A stretch of DNA of 64,000 nt from Anastatus disparis (Eukaryota; Arthropoda; Insecta; Hymenoptera; Eupelmidae): contig JAFFSR010000227.1 of assembly GCA_017163975.1 (NCBI GenBank), positions 496,001 to 560,000 of the forward strand, written 5' to 3'. Both the position numbers and the translations under genes were made by a program. The notes beneath the pieces are model-generated. The model was not told the DNA's origin. It did no database searches and worked only from the letters and a program-made list of their open reading frames with translations. Shown piece by piece: positions 37,239 through 49,905 of the stretch; within the stretch, counting starts at the first letter, position 1; the number at the start of each line of letters is the position of its first letter.

Positions 37239-40200
37239 CTATTTAATCGACAAAAACACAATGTTACATTAATTTATGATTTTTCCTATAAATTATTTTT
37301 TTATCTTTTTAATCTTTTGTGATTTCAAAGAACTTTGAATTAATTTAAAACCATCGATTCCTTTTTAAACAGGAGAAAAATAATTTCAGTTAAAAGATGT
37401 TTAGAATATATTACTCACTTAACTTATCATTAACCAAAATTTGTTATAAAAACACTGAATCTGATTAAAAAATTTTAAAAATAATTAAAAATTCAATTAC
37501 AAAGGAACCACTATCAATAGACACTTTAAAATGGCAGTTGAAAGTCTTTGAAAGGTATCGAAGATAATTTTTAAGAAAAGGTTCTTTTCCTATCATAAAG
37601 TAATGAAAAATTTGGATGAATGTTTATTTGAATCAGATAAAACAATAATTAGTATTAAAATTTCTTATTTCATTGTTAGTTGAAAATTATAGAAATATAA
37701 AATAAAAATAGCATACCATATCGATAAAATAATAAAATATAAAAAACTTGAAAATATTTGAACGATGTTTTCCCTTAAAAAGTCCAAACACAACTAACGT
37801 TTTCCTAAGGCCACGACCTTGAGAGGGGGAAAAGCATTATGGAAAAGCCGTATCCCTTCAATGTATTTTCTAAAACCTGCAAGCCAGATGTAAGAAAATA
37901 GTTTCCAATAACACCAAAGAAAATACGGACAAAAAAATTCAGGTATAAAACGTGACGTTGTATCTACCCTCGCACGCATCTTAAGATTAGTTAATTTCTT
38001 AAATCACTTAAAAACGAACGCTTTATATAAGTTTGCTTATTGATAAACTTCGTGCAAATATTAATAATTATTAAAATTTAATGGAAAATTTTTTAATTTA
38101 TTTAAATTACATGCTAGATTTTAAAATAAATAATGTTAAACTCTTGTAATATAGTCTTACTTATTTGATTGTAAAAACAAGTTGAAGAGGTGCATATAAT
38201 ATATAGTGCACACGTTTCATTTTAATAAAATTGTAATTCTAATAGTGGAAAATATTTAATTTTAATTTTATTTTATTATATTGATAATTAATCAATTTTT
38301 TCGTAGCAATTTTCAATGATTCACTCGGTCGTAGCTCGAGCCATGTTCGAATGTTACGTTTGCTTTGTTCACAAACATGCTAGAAATCTCAATCGCTAAT
38401 TAGCATCGAAATTATTGCATAAATATAGCGACATTAAAAAAACAGTTGAACACAAAAGTGTAAGCAGAGATTTAGCAACAGAGTCCTTATTTACAAAAAC
38501 AATACTTTGTCAAAGAAACTTTATCAATTTTTTGTTCGTATAACGTAACGTTTTGATTATAAAAAAATATAATCAAAATTAAATTTAACTTTTATTTTAT
38601 TAGACAGAAATGTATTTTTAATTATTTACGGAAATTTCCTAGCTTAGTTGATCCACATTTAATGTTAATTAGATAAATAATATTTTAATTGTAAAATTAA
38701 ATTGAAAATTATAAAACCCAAATATCATGTGGATATTGTAATTATTTGGAAGTCTTGTAATAAAAATTAAAGAACGTCGTTATTTACACAATTATTTAGT
38801 AATTAACTTTATTATTTGCAGTTTTCATACAGAAAAAAATAAATATATTATATTAGTGTTAATTTTAAAGATGGAAAATTTAAAAATAAATATTAACTTT
38901 TTTAATCTTATTGCCTATCAATTTATTCATAGATATGATTTTGAAATAAATAAAAAAGAATTTGTTTGACATAAATATTGAAGCTCTGACTTCTTAAACT
39001 TTTAAATAGCATGAAATAAATCAATATAAAAAACCGAAAAAAAATATTTTTAAAAACGTGCTTTCTTAAAAATAATTCACACTACAAAGTAAAAAGTATT
39101 TTTATTTTTATTAAATTTATATTTAATCTAAACATGAATTTTCATGATATTCTAAGATATATTTAAAAATTACAAATTTGATAATCACTTTATGTACTAG
39201 TCAGTGATGGAGCTTTCAAGAAAATATGTAGTTTGATACCACAGGTGTATATATCACAAAAAGAATGTAATTAAAATTTTTATTTTAATTTAACTGAAAT
39301 TTAATAAAAATCAAAAAATTATTTTTGACTTTTTAGTACGAATTATTTTTAGAAAAGTGTTTTTAAAAATAATTTTTTTTTATTTTAAATTTTTTAGTCA
39401 TAATCTTAACAAATTATAATGAGATATAATTTTAAACAGGTTAATAAGAAAATATTAATGTTAAATCAAGAAATATATTTATTTTAATAATGCACAGTAT
39501 TCTAAGACTTTAAAAATCCTGTAAGAATCTTTTGATCCATTTTTCATTTATCCCTCGATAAATTAACTCTCAAAGGAGGTTTCAAGTCTTCACAAAACTT
39601 GTAGAAATATTTTATTAATTTTTCATTTTTTAGTCTTATAAAATTTTTTTCTTAAAATAGGAGATGTTAAAATATAATTATGTTAAAAAAAGATTACGAA
39701 ATTCCACCCAAAACCGAGTAAATGAAAATAAAGAAATAACGATGAATTGATAAATGTTACTTGATTAACACTTGTTATTTGAATTTCTAAAGATGTTTTT
39801 TATGTATTTTACAAAGTGTACGTCTTTCTAGAAAATTTGCTAATACTTGAAAAATCCAACTTTAGGAATTCAAGTAACAACTGATACTTGAGTAACAACC
39901 ATATACGCAAGTAACATTGATAAATTCGAGTTTATAAATATAAATGATCTAGAACGTCTATTTATTATTTTTCTAAGTTCATATGAACTGTTGAATTTGA
40001 AATAATAACAAAAGCTTGAAAAAGACAAAAATAATATTAAAAAAAACAAGCTAAATTTATCATGCTAAAGTGGAGCCGTATTCTGTAACTATTGCACAAA
40101 TGAGTTAGCTCTAATAATGAAGCTTTCTGATTGATTAATACATCTTATGTCAAATGTGAAATAGTTATAAAGACAAGAGCAAATGTGTTTCGAGCTGTTT

Positions 40201-40672
40201 ACAGTAATTCTTATTTTGACCACCTCATTTAATTTACATTCTATTTGATGGCACCACTTGAGCTTTTCACAAGGCAAATAGACTTTTGACGCTTTTGCAG
40301 AGTTTAAAAGATGTCAGCCAAACGAGCAGCAAGTAGTAATGTGACATTCCACTTTACCTTATTCTAGTCTTTATGGTCTGCAATGAGAGTTGATTTTAAC
40401 CTCCAATCGGCGTTCATATCAAATACGAAAATTTTTGTAAATAAATGTTAGAATCTTTATGAAAATTTTATTTTTTCATAATAATTTAAAGCTTTAAAGT
40501 GATTCCCATGTACATATAAGTTTCGACTATGTATTAAATTTAAGTATTAAGTAAAATATATTTTATTATTTTACTTTAACGCAAAATGCTCAAGTGATTT
40601 GTTTTTTAACGAAATAACCATCAATTTTTTTTGTAAATTATATTTTTATTTATTATATATATTGTATACAAA
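37239..40672. other. Region between ankyrin paralogue B and HMG20
   Basis: The first kilobase (about 37239-38250) is homologous to intron 1 of ankyrin gene A, so it should be intron 1 of gene B. Shared blocks include GAAAATACGGACAAAAA and a later TTAAAATTT-rich stretch. SINE copy c follows at 38300-38443. The rest is AT-rich and without a recognised exon; HMG20 regulatory sequence is expected near its right end. An open frame at 40089-40277 (minus) and a short ATG frame near 40311 (plus) have no support. Confidence 0.55.
38300..38443 (+). repeat. tRNA-related SINE, copy c
   Basis: Has a degenerate B-box-like CATGTTCGAATGTTACG, then TTCACAAACATGCTAGAAATC, shown here as its core ACAAACATGCTAGAAA, the module ATCGCTAATTAGCATCG, and an end AGCGACATTAAAAAAAC. 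It parallels copies b and d and is in the same orientation. Confidence 0.6.
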
Positions 40673-42384
40673 ATGAACGAAAATACGTCCACAAATCAAA
40701 TTAACGAAAACAACGGAGGCCCATCACATTCTAATTTAAATGGTGGATTAGATCTTTCAAGTAAGTTATGTTAACAAAATTTTTTTTATTCAAATATAAA
40801 ATTAATGAAATTTATCAATTATTAGATCATAAAACACCATCTACTTCAGAAGAGAAACCATTAGAAAATGTTCAACAAAATAATACAACAAAAAGAGCAA
40901 GTACATCTTCATCGGCAAGTAAAGGAAAGAAACGAAAAAAATGTCTACGTGATGCTGCTGCACCTAAACAACCACTTACTGGTTATTTTAGGTAAGTAAT
41001 TTATTAATATTCTAATTTTCAGTTTCTCTTTATTAAAATCAAATCAATATATAAGAAATATAACCAGAAGAATAGTTTTTATATAATATAACCTTTCTAA
41101 ATTTTTATATTAAAATTACAAATTTTAAATTGAATGGAGAAAAAAGAAGGAATTAAATTCTGTTTTTTATTTCACTTTGATTTACTGACATAAAAATTTT
41201 AACCATAGGTTTTTAAATGATCGAAGAGAAAAAATTAGAACTGAAAATCCAACATTGCCCTTTTCTGAAATCACAAGACAGTTGGCAGCTGAATGGAATA
41301 TGTTGCCACAAGATCAAAAACAGGTTTTTATATCTTTATCAATAAAATGGATGAATAAATCAATAAAAAATGTTTCAATTAAAGAAATGATAATCATTGA
41401 TTTTAGCAATACTTGGATGCTGCAGAACAAGATAAAGAACGATATACTAGAGAATTCAATGAATATAAACAAACAGAAGCTTATAGGTTATTTTTAGAAA
41501 AACAAAAACAAGCTCAGAAAAATGAAAAGAAAGAGAAAAATATAAAAAATGGAAAAAATGAAAAACATACGTATAGTGAAAAAAATGAAAAGCCAAATGA
41601 CTTGAGAAAAGAGAAAAATGGTACCAATACTTCAGCCATTACAACAGAAAATAATGTATATTTTCAATTATTGATAAAACGATTTTCTCTTTATCCTCAA
41701 GCTTTCAAATAACTAATATTAGTCTATACATTTTAGGAATCTCGACAAGGGAGCAGTAATGAAAATACTATACATGATATTCCTATTTTTACAGAAGAAT
41801 TCTTAGAACACAATAAAGGTATACTATATTTTTATTTAATAATTATTTTTAATTAATCGTTCAAAATAAAACCAAAATAATACTTCACAGTTTGTGAGGC
41901 ACAATTAAGGCAACTACGGAAATCTACTACAGATTATGAATCACAAAATGCTGTACTAGAACGACACATAGACAGTTTGAAAACTGCTGTTGAACGACTG
42001 CAGAGTGAAACGAATCACCAAGCGGAAAACAATCAAGCATTACAAAGCCATTTAGATACTTTAAGATTTCAACTTGCATCAAGTTTTGCAAACATACCTC
42101 TTCCTGGTACTTAACACAAAAATATTTTTTTCAATTAATATAATTTAATATTATACTTATATTTACAATATGTACATGTTTACAAAATCTACATCTTATC
42201 ATATTTAATATATTATGTATTCTCTAATGTTTGTGTTCTGATTATAGGTTTATATGATGGAGCAACGTTAGAAAATATTGATGCTTATATCGAAAAACTT
42301 GAATCATTAATGAATAGTAATATGGAATCAACGTTACGTACGACTTTACGGGATGCTGTTTCTCATCTTGACTTAATAAAATGA
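40673..42384 (+). CDS. HMG20A: HMG20A/HMG20B-type HMG-box chromatin protein, 7 coding exons
   Basis: Exons: 40673-40760, 40826-40991, 41209-41323, 41407-41655, 41737-41818, 41891-42106, 42248-42384. All junctions are GT-AG, phases agree and the sum is 1053 nt (350 aa), close to human HMG20A. A Ser/Asn-rich N-terminus and a basic stretch (KGKKRKK) lead into one HMG box (about residues 75-145: PKQPLTGYFRFLNDRREKIR, then LAAEWNMLPQDQKQ and AEQDKERY). A Lys/Glu-rich linker follows, then a coiled coil (about 235-295, LRKSTTDYESQNAVLERH). The box plus coiled coil is diagnostic of HMG20A/B. In vertebrates these nuclear proteins bind DNA and act with LSD1-CoREST in gene repression and neuronal differentiation. 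Insects probably have one orthologue, so A versus B cannot be told. The gene converges on MMS22L. Confidence 0.95.
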
Positions 42385-42740
42385 CCCTTGTCTTCAAATG
42401 CTGTTACTACAACAGCGGCAAAGTCTCATCGGTCTCGACATACTCATAAAAAGTAATTTATTGAGTCTTCGAAGTATCAATCGGCAGCTCCTACGTTGTA
42501 GTACAATTTGCGAATATCGTTTTTTATTTTATATGGTTCATTTGTAAAAAAAAAATTTTAATCGTTTTAGTTTTCATATCAGTTTTTGTAAAAAATTTAT
42601 TTAGTTGAACAATTTATTTTTTTCATAAAAATTTTTAATTGTTATATATGATTTAATTATATTTAATAATAATGTTTGATATATTTAGTTTTCATTTGTA
42701 TCAATAATTTTTTAAAGGGTTTTTGTAATATAAAATACAG

Positions 42741-42746
42741 AATAAA
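42741..42746 (+). terminator. Candidate polyadenylation signal of HMG20
   Basis: AATAAA about 360 nt after the stop codon, in AT-rich 3' sequence. AATAAA-like words are common in such sequence. Confidence 0.35.
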
Positions 42747-42958
42747 TTTATTAGAGCTAATAATATTTATAATACATATGTTTTTTAAATGATTTTTGTT
42801 GGAAATTTTTTTGATAAAACAATCGATTTTTTTAATAAGCTAAAAAAAAAATTTTTTTATTTAAATGTACAATTTCTTTTTAGATAAAGTGCAGTATAAA
42901 GAATGCCTAAAATTGGTTTTTTTAATAAATTACTGCTCAAATAAAGTAGTTAAATTAT

Positions 42959-42964
42959 TTTATT
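42959..42964 (-). terminator. Candidate polyadenylation signal of MMS22L
   Basis: AATAAA on the minus strand about 90 nt after the MMS22L stop codon at 43055, between the two convergent genes. Confidence 0.4.
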
Positions 42965-43054
42965 TCATTCAAATATGTACAAAATATAAATATTATTTAT
43001 ATAAATGAAATTTTAACAACAAATGATCCATATAAATATTATGTAATTAAAAAA

Positions 43055-46000
43055 TTAATCAGCATAGTTTCCTGAAGACTTCGACTTAAGAAGTTCTATA
43101 CTTCTTTTTATACTGTTAAGCGAATATCTGTAAAATAAAAAGATACATTTGTAATATATTGCGAGAAATGAAGCCTAATTCATAAAAATTATTGTTTATA
43201 TTACCTTAATGCTGCGGCATTCGGAAGTTTATTTTTTTCGCACTCTGATACAATCTGTTCGATTCGCGTATAAAGAGACTTGAAAAGTTCGTTATTTACT
43301 TTAGAAATTGAACTCAGAAATTCAAAACTTATATTTAAGTTTGTTTGGATGTACTTATTTAAAACATTCCAAACAATTTCGTTTAACTTTTGTCTGAAAA
43401 CGAAAAGGATGAAAATTGAAGTGATTAAATGAATATTAGATTTTTATAAATATGTATACCTATATAAAACGAACCTAGTTAATAGATTTTCTTTGTAGTA
43501 AGGATTTGCGGAAATATCACGCAAAAGATCAATCGTTTGCGACTTAAAGGGATGAAGGTCATGTACCCTCATATAACAATTGAATATAGATGCACAAATC
43601 GATATGATCGAATCTACGACGTCAATAGTGAAAATTTTACCAGCCTTGGTCAAATTTCTGAATAACAACATTACCTAAAATGTTGACTTTTAGTTATATT
43701 TGTACATTGTTAATTTTGCAACTATTTTATAATGTTATTCAGTCTTACCAAATGACAATATTTATGAGTTGAGTTACCACCAACTATAATTATAAAATTA
43801 CATGCTAACATTTCTATAATTGATCGAATAAAGGTTGGTTTTGCTTCCAGGAAACATTTTGAAAGGCTATCTGCTACTTTGAATGAATTTTCATTATTTG
43901 AATCTACTGTTATCAATAATGGTAGATATCTTTCAAAAAGTTCTCGAATTAAAGTTTGTAAAGATATGTCTGATTTAATATTTAAATTCTCAATTCCTAA
44001 AATAATCATTGAAAATATTCTCTGAGTTAAATGCATTAAATGAGAATGTGTTGGTTGTTCAGGAGGTAAAGCGACTTTATTAATTAATATTCTTAACATG
44101 TTATTTGGTTGATTCTGAAAACAATTAAAAACTTGTATTAAAATATTTTTTTTTGTAAATTGTAAAATAAAATTTATTTTATGTTAAAAAAATTATAAAA
44201 AGAAACCTTCACGTATAAAACTGGTGAACAGCAGAGTATAATTGTTCCAATGCATCGATAAATCCAAAATGAAAGCTTTGTATCTTTATTTTCTTCGTTT
44301 ATAAGTTGAAGAGCCCATTTATCGAGATTATGGAAAAATGGTTTACACAAACTATCAAAATGTGTAAATTGCTGTTCCAACTATGATACAATTGTATAAA
44401 GTATAAAATTCTTTTTAATATTAATGTTTTATAAATAATTTAACGTTTTGTACAATAAAATTCAATATAAATTGTACCTTCAATGCAGTTCTTTTTTTGG
44501 CGATAATCATCACAAAACTTATAATTGATTCATTACTGTTAAGAAACTCATTAATGTCACTATCTGAATTGAATATTTTTTTAATTTCAGGTAAATTAAT
44601 AATGTATTTTTTAAGGAAATTGGTTTCGTTATTAACTTCGAAATTTAATATGCTACATTTTACCCATGCCTGCAATAAATATATTTAAAACATGAGAAAA
44701 ATTTAATGATGTTTAATCAAGTAAAATAATTTTACCTGAATGCATAGAGTATTAAAATTTGGCATTTCTCTTCTTAAAGTCTCTACAGCAATATTATTTT
44801 GTAGTATCAAAGTGAGATATAATCTTGAAATTCTAAGATCAATGGAATTAGAGATATTAATAATATACATATAAATATTTTTTTAAAAGTATCAAGAAAA
44901 AAATTATGTTTTACCTAACATCTTTTATGATCACGGATGCAGAAAAGTGTTGAAAAAGTGATACAGCTGAATGCCTATATTTTTTTGCCGTTATTGGATC
45001 ACGACAAGCTTCCAATGTGAATTCAACTGCTAATTTTGTTGAATTTATATAAAAATCAGTGGATAAGTCGTATGCAGTAACCATTTGTCTGACGCGGCTA
45101 GCTGCATGTTTCCACAATGAATTTAACATAGAAGTACTTCCTAAAATAATAAAAAATTTATTGTTTTCGTTAATTTTTTATGAAATACAGTATTAAATTT
45201 TTTTATTTCATTATATTCTTTTTTCTCTATATTTTTTAAATAATATTATGCTTTTTTTGTTAATCTGTACAATTATACTTATACAATTGTTCAAAATAAT
45301 AAGTATTTTAAAATTTAATATGTTATTTAATGTTTGAAAAAATTGTTTTATTTCAGAATTATTTTAAAAATATCTTAAAAACTTTAGGTGACTGTAAATT
45401 GTAATTAGAAACATGCAAGTACATTAGGCATTAAATTGATCTTCAAAACATCAGTAGAGCATAGAATATTAATAGTCATACCCATAATATTAGTGCTATG
45501 AAGATCTTTACATTTTTCAAAAACTTTTAAAAGAGTACTGGTTAAAACTCCTACTCTGTTTGGAGCACTTTCTAAGAGATGACGGTCTATCCACCCTCCC
45601 AGAAAAATGTGCTCATAGCGCCCGAAATCTTCACTTTGAATTAAAATAATTCTTAAAACATCTATAAACCATGTCATCATTGATCGTGAAAATTCATCTG
45701 TTCGACAACTTATTGCATTAGCCTGATAAATATTTGTTTATTATTAAAATTTTTGTAGTAAAATTTACTATTCCTTTACATATGTACTTAAATAAATTAC
45801 CGTTTCTGTAAAACTTTCTGCTACATTTTGAAATGATAATTTTTGTTCATTGTACAATAATAAAACTGCAAGTTTACTTTTCCAAGTAAGACAACATTTT
45901 TTACCTCCATGTAAATCACTCCACTCAATTACTGATGGCAACAATTTGAGCATAGCTGTACACTATAAATAAAAGAGTAAAATTATAAGAGCTTTAATAA

Positions 46001-48124
46001 AAAAAAATTTTTTTCAACTTACAACATTGATTGTATCTGCAGTAACAGCTAATGTGAGAAATAAAGAAATAAAATTATATAGACCACATTCAGAAAATTC
46101 TTGAATTTTGTTTTGAGAAAATCTAGAATAAATTCTCCCTTTTATCTGATTCCAAAATTTTAAATCTGTACGATCATAATGTTTCTGTAAAAATGAGCCT
46201 GTAATAATTAGTGAAAAACAAATGATTAATAACTATTACCTTATCCTGATATTTTATTGATTGATCAATGTACCTAATAATCGCAGAAATAAACCAAGGC
46301 TGGATTCATTAGAAACTTCACTTACATTTTGAATTCTATCCCTAACTTGATCTAATATGTCCATTGGAGTTTTTCTAAAATAAACCCAGGCAACAAAAAT
46401 AAAAATTTTTTTAAATTAATTTGTAAATAATAAAAATTAAAATACTTTTCACTCGATGCAGACCAAGGACCTCTAATTTGCATTAAGAATGGTTGATCTA
46501 ATCTTCTATGAAAACAGTCCCACAATAATGTAATTATTTGTACCCGTGGTTTCCACCACTCAAAACTCAAAACATGTAAAAGAGGAATCATAACACGTAA
46601 TTCCTCATCAATTTCATCTCTGGCACCATCTTTGCCACCTTTATTTACATATAATTTTAAAATTTTTTCAACTTCATTACTAGATAATTCACTTTGAAGT
46701 TCCATAAACTGATAGAAATATTTGTTCATAATAATAATAATTTTATTCATTTGATTCATATTTATATATGAAATAATAATTTTACTAAATAAATTACTTA
46801 CTCGACTAGAAGGTCTGTGACAATATTCACCATTTTCATTATATCCATATAATAGAGTTAAATTATATATTAACCAGATGCAAAATAATTCTGGATTTTT
46901 ACAATAAGGTAAATCTATATTTTTTTGAAAGATAGGCATATCCTTGAAAGTTTCATTTGGAAATAATTTATTCAAAATAGAATTTACATAAGTCCAAAAC
47001 AACTAAAAACAATTTTTATTTGAAAAAATCTTTTTAATAAGCTAAATTTTATAATGATTTTATTACATACCTTACATTTACCTTTGCTATATAATTCATC
47101 TGTAAATATTTGTAACATAATCCATAATTCTCTTACACATGTACAACTATATGGCGTTGTAGATTTTAATTTTAAAATTTCAATCTAATGTAAAAAATGA
47201 AAAATATATTATTTTTCCATAAATATGTTTGATATTAAAAATAATAAACTCACAGTTGCAAATATTTTCATAGATATATAAATTAGATCTCCAATGGCTG
47301 TATAAATATTATTTTCTAAATCTTCATAGTTGTTATCTAAATTATTTTGTACATAAATAAGGGCAATTGTTAACCATCGTAAGTCTAAATGTATATGATA
47401 CATATGGTACTCTCTTTGATTGCACTGAAATTATCAATTTGATATTTAAAATTTCATTAATTAAAATAAGACTTTTAATAAATAAAATATATATTTAATA
47501 CCTTATTCCCAATATTTGATGTGGCATAGAGAAATGTTGAATCTGATATATGTTGCAATTGGCCAAAGAATTTTTGGATTCTGCTGAGTAAGTTATTAAA
47601 GTCATTTTCTGTTTCCTCTGATACATCTTTGAGCATAAAGTTTTCTTCTCTAATACTAATCAATAGTTCAAATAATTATTTATTATAAAAATATTGAATA
47701 TTTATTTAATTTAAACAAATAAATAATATTACCTTTGCAAGCAATCACGTAAATGAATTAAAAATTCACAAATATTCTTTCTTATAGAATAAAAATCAGT
47801 TTCTTCATTACCAAGAAATATTGACTTTTCTTGTCTTACAAGTTTTTTTAAATTACACCTAAAATTAAAATAATATTTTATTATAATTTATTTAATTTTC
47901 TATGAAATAGTATTTATTTACTCGAGAAAATTTATATAATGACTAAGTTTTTGCAGAACGTTAATATCTGCTAGAGCGAGATTGAAAATTTGAAAATCAA
48001 CACTAGAACATTTTCTTGCATTAATAACATTATCAACTTCTTTTTGTAAAAAGAAACTATTATTATTTAAATGCCAATCGTTGATGTTAACTTTTCCTTG
48101 GCAATCAAAAGTAACTTTGGACAT
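43055..48124 (-). CDS. MMS22L: MMS22L, replication-fork repair protein, about 18 coding exons
   Basis: Exons: 48124-47922, 47858-47733, 47649-47502, 47424-47254, 47184-47071, 47002-46446, 46374-46274, 46198-46023, 45962-45801, 45722-about 45423, 45140-44915, 44832-44736, 44669-44478, 44380-44207, 44114-43749, 43674-43475, 43393-43205, 43127-43055. About 1190 aa against 1243 in human. Diagnostic segments are HIHLDLRW in the N-terminal half, CVRELWIML, then QIKGRIYSRF followed by GLYNFISLFLTLA in the middle, and HAASRVRQM later. With TONSL, MMS22L binds post-replicative chromatin and helps load RAD51 at stalled forks; it is a nuclear helical scaffold. All junctions agree in phase except 45722-45423 to 45140, where no donor gives the required phase. 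A tiny unseen exon or a one-base error or frameshift is needed there. The start ATG is preceded by a GC-rich promoter with an E2F-like site. Confidence 0.93.
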
Positions 48125-48210
48125 TTTAATAATCTGACATTTAAATGTTATATTATTTTTATAAAAATTATTTAAAATATATTATATGAAATGTTAATAT
48201 TGAGAGACTA

Positions 48211-48220
48211 CCCGCCAAAA
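48211..48220 (-). promoter_or_regulatory. E2F-like site upstream of MMS22L
   Basis: The minus strand reads TTTTGGCGGG, close to the E2F consensus, 87 nt upstream of the MMS22L start codon. E2F control is common for S-phase repair genes. It lies within a GC-richer patch (about 48200-48370). Confidence 0.45.
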
Positions 48221-48253
48221 ACTGTAAACGTACACGAACTAATAATGTGATGC

Positions 48254-48269
48254 GGCGCTGATCAGCGCC
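48254..48269. promoter_or_regulatory. 16-bp perfect palindrome in the MMS22L promoter
   Basis: GGCGCTGATCAGCGCC is a perfect inverted repeat about 130 bp upstream of the start codon, in AT-rich surroundings. It could bind a dimeric factor; no specific factor is claimed. Confidence 0.5.
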
Positions 48270-49767
48270 ACCACAGCTCTTTCAAACAGCTGTTACAAGT
48301 TACAGTTACAATGTTACAAATATGACCGTCATTAGCTCAGTTGAGTACGCAACCGTTAACCGTAATCTTTTTTTCTAAAACATCTGGCTGTAAACCTAAA
48401 AAAAGTTATTTTAAAGCATATTTAGCGTTATTATTAGATAAAAAATTAATAAGTAGTTAAAAAATTTACTGAATATTATAAATGTTTAAAAAAAATCAAA
48501 ATTTTCATCTTGATCATTGTATTTTTATTTTCAAACTCAATAAAAATTTATTCTTTAAACTAAAATGCTGTATTCGATACTTAATTTTAAATTTTTGAGT
48601 TTTAGAATTCATTTAAAAATTGTTGCATCAGTTCTTTTATTTACAGAGAAAAAAATTTCTATATTTCTTATTTTAATAATGAAATGATAAATTTATAAAA
48701 TTTATTAAAATTCAGTGAATTTTTTTTAATTAGCAGAAAGTTAACTGATTGGGTAAGTCGCTCATTCTCTTAAAATTGATAAGCGAATTGAAATTTAATA
48801 ATTTAAAAAACATGATTTAATAACATGAAATAAAATGAATATTCATATAAATGATATTTTAATATTGTAATAAATGTTTTTTTTTCAATAAAAGAATGCA
48901 TCTACGTAAAGCATAAAAATGTATGACGAACATATAATGCATTAAAAGCTCCGCCTCTTGACCAATAAGAGTTAAATGAAGGAGGGGATATCGTGCAGAA
49001 AAAAATTCCCCGAGAATTCAGCACGAGTCGCAAGAACGCATTAGAAAAATATAAGGGAAGGTGGGCCAGTACTTGTAGCTAATTTTTTAATGCATTCGTA
49101 ATATTAAAATTAATGGAATTTAAAAAAAAAAATTAAAAAATAGCAATGCATTGGTGATTCATTGAGGAAACGGATGTCGTATGAAATCGTTTATTTTTTT
49201 TAATAATTGAAAATAATGAGCTGTCAAATGAAATCTCGCACACAAGGAGAGGGGGGCCATGTTTGACGCGCTTTTCTCAAAGATGAGAAAATATTTCTAT
49301 TGATTTTAAATAACTTTTATTATTGGCTTAAAAAATTTAATACTTATCAAGTATTAAAAATATTTTTTAATATATTTGTATTTATCAAGATTTATTCTGT
49401 AAATTTACTAGTCTGAAAATTTACATGTAAATTGTCATGCTAAACATAGGATTTAAGGGATTTTTCATTTAGGCACAGAGTAAAGTATCCACTGTGTAAA
49501 AAAATGTATAGTATCTATCCTTTTTGATATTTTCATTGATGAATAAAAATATAGTATGAATTATTGATTCTTAATCGAATGATTGTATACTAAGATCCTC
49601 ATGCGAGTAAACTAAATATGTAGATTTGAATTTTTTTACAATCATACAAATTATAATCAATAATTTAAACTAACCATTTAGCGAATTAACAGAAAGATCA
49701 AATGTATTAAAAAAAAAAAAAAAAAAATATTAAGCTCAAACTTATTTTTATTTAAACTCCTAAATAC

Positions 49768-49905
49768 AAAGATTGAAGTCGTAATCCTCGGCCGATTTCA
49801 ACAAGTACCACTGTACATTACATGTGCTTTCTTTAGAAACACATTCAAGACCTTCATCGCTAATTAGCATCGCAACGATAGTGAAAATACAGCAAAGTTA
49901 AATAT
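49768..49905 (+). repeat. tRNA-related SINE, copy d
   Basis: Shows AAACACATTCAAGACC in the position of the shared core, then CATCGCTAATTAGCATCGCA and an end ACAGCAAAGTTAAATA. The GCTAATTAGCA module matches copies b and c. The tRNA-like head (about 49768-49800) is degenerate. Confidence 0.55.

Larger units (their letters stand above)
42385..43054. other. Convergent 3' intergenic region of HMG20 and MMS22L
   Basis: About 670 bp holding both 3' untranslated regions. Only candidate polyadenylation signals were noted, at 42741 (plus) and 42959 (minus). Confidence 0.7.

Noticed and set aside
40311..40370. Short ATG frame beginning MSAKRAASSNV upstream of HMG20
   Set aside because: It ends after 18 codons, has no donor before the stop and does not connect in phase with the HMG20 first exon.
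46274..46374. Apparent 26-nt intron or frameshift in MMS22L
   Set aside because: A GTAAGT...CCAG pair of 26 nt looked like a micro-intron. The alternative donor TTAG|GTAC at 46274/46273 joined to the acceptor at 46199 keeps frame and matches the family (FLRLLG then SFLQKHYD), so no oddity is needed.
49014..49027. GAATTCAGCACGAG, resembling a cDNA-library EcoRI adaptor
   Set aside because: One base differs from the usual adaptor and the surrounding sequence is continuous genomic DNA, so chance is more likely than contamination.
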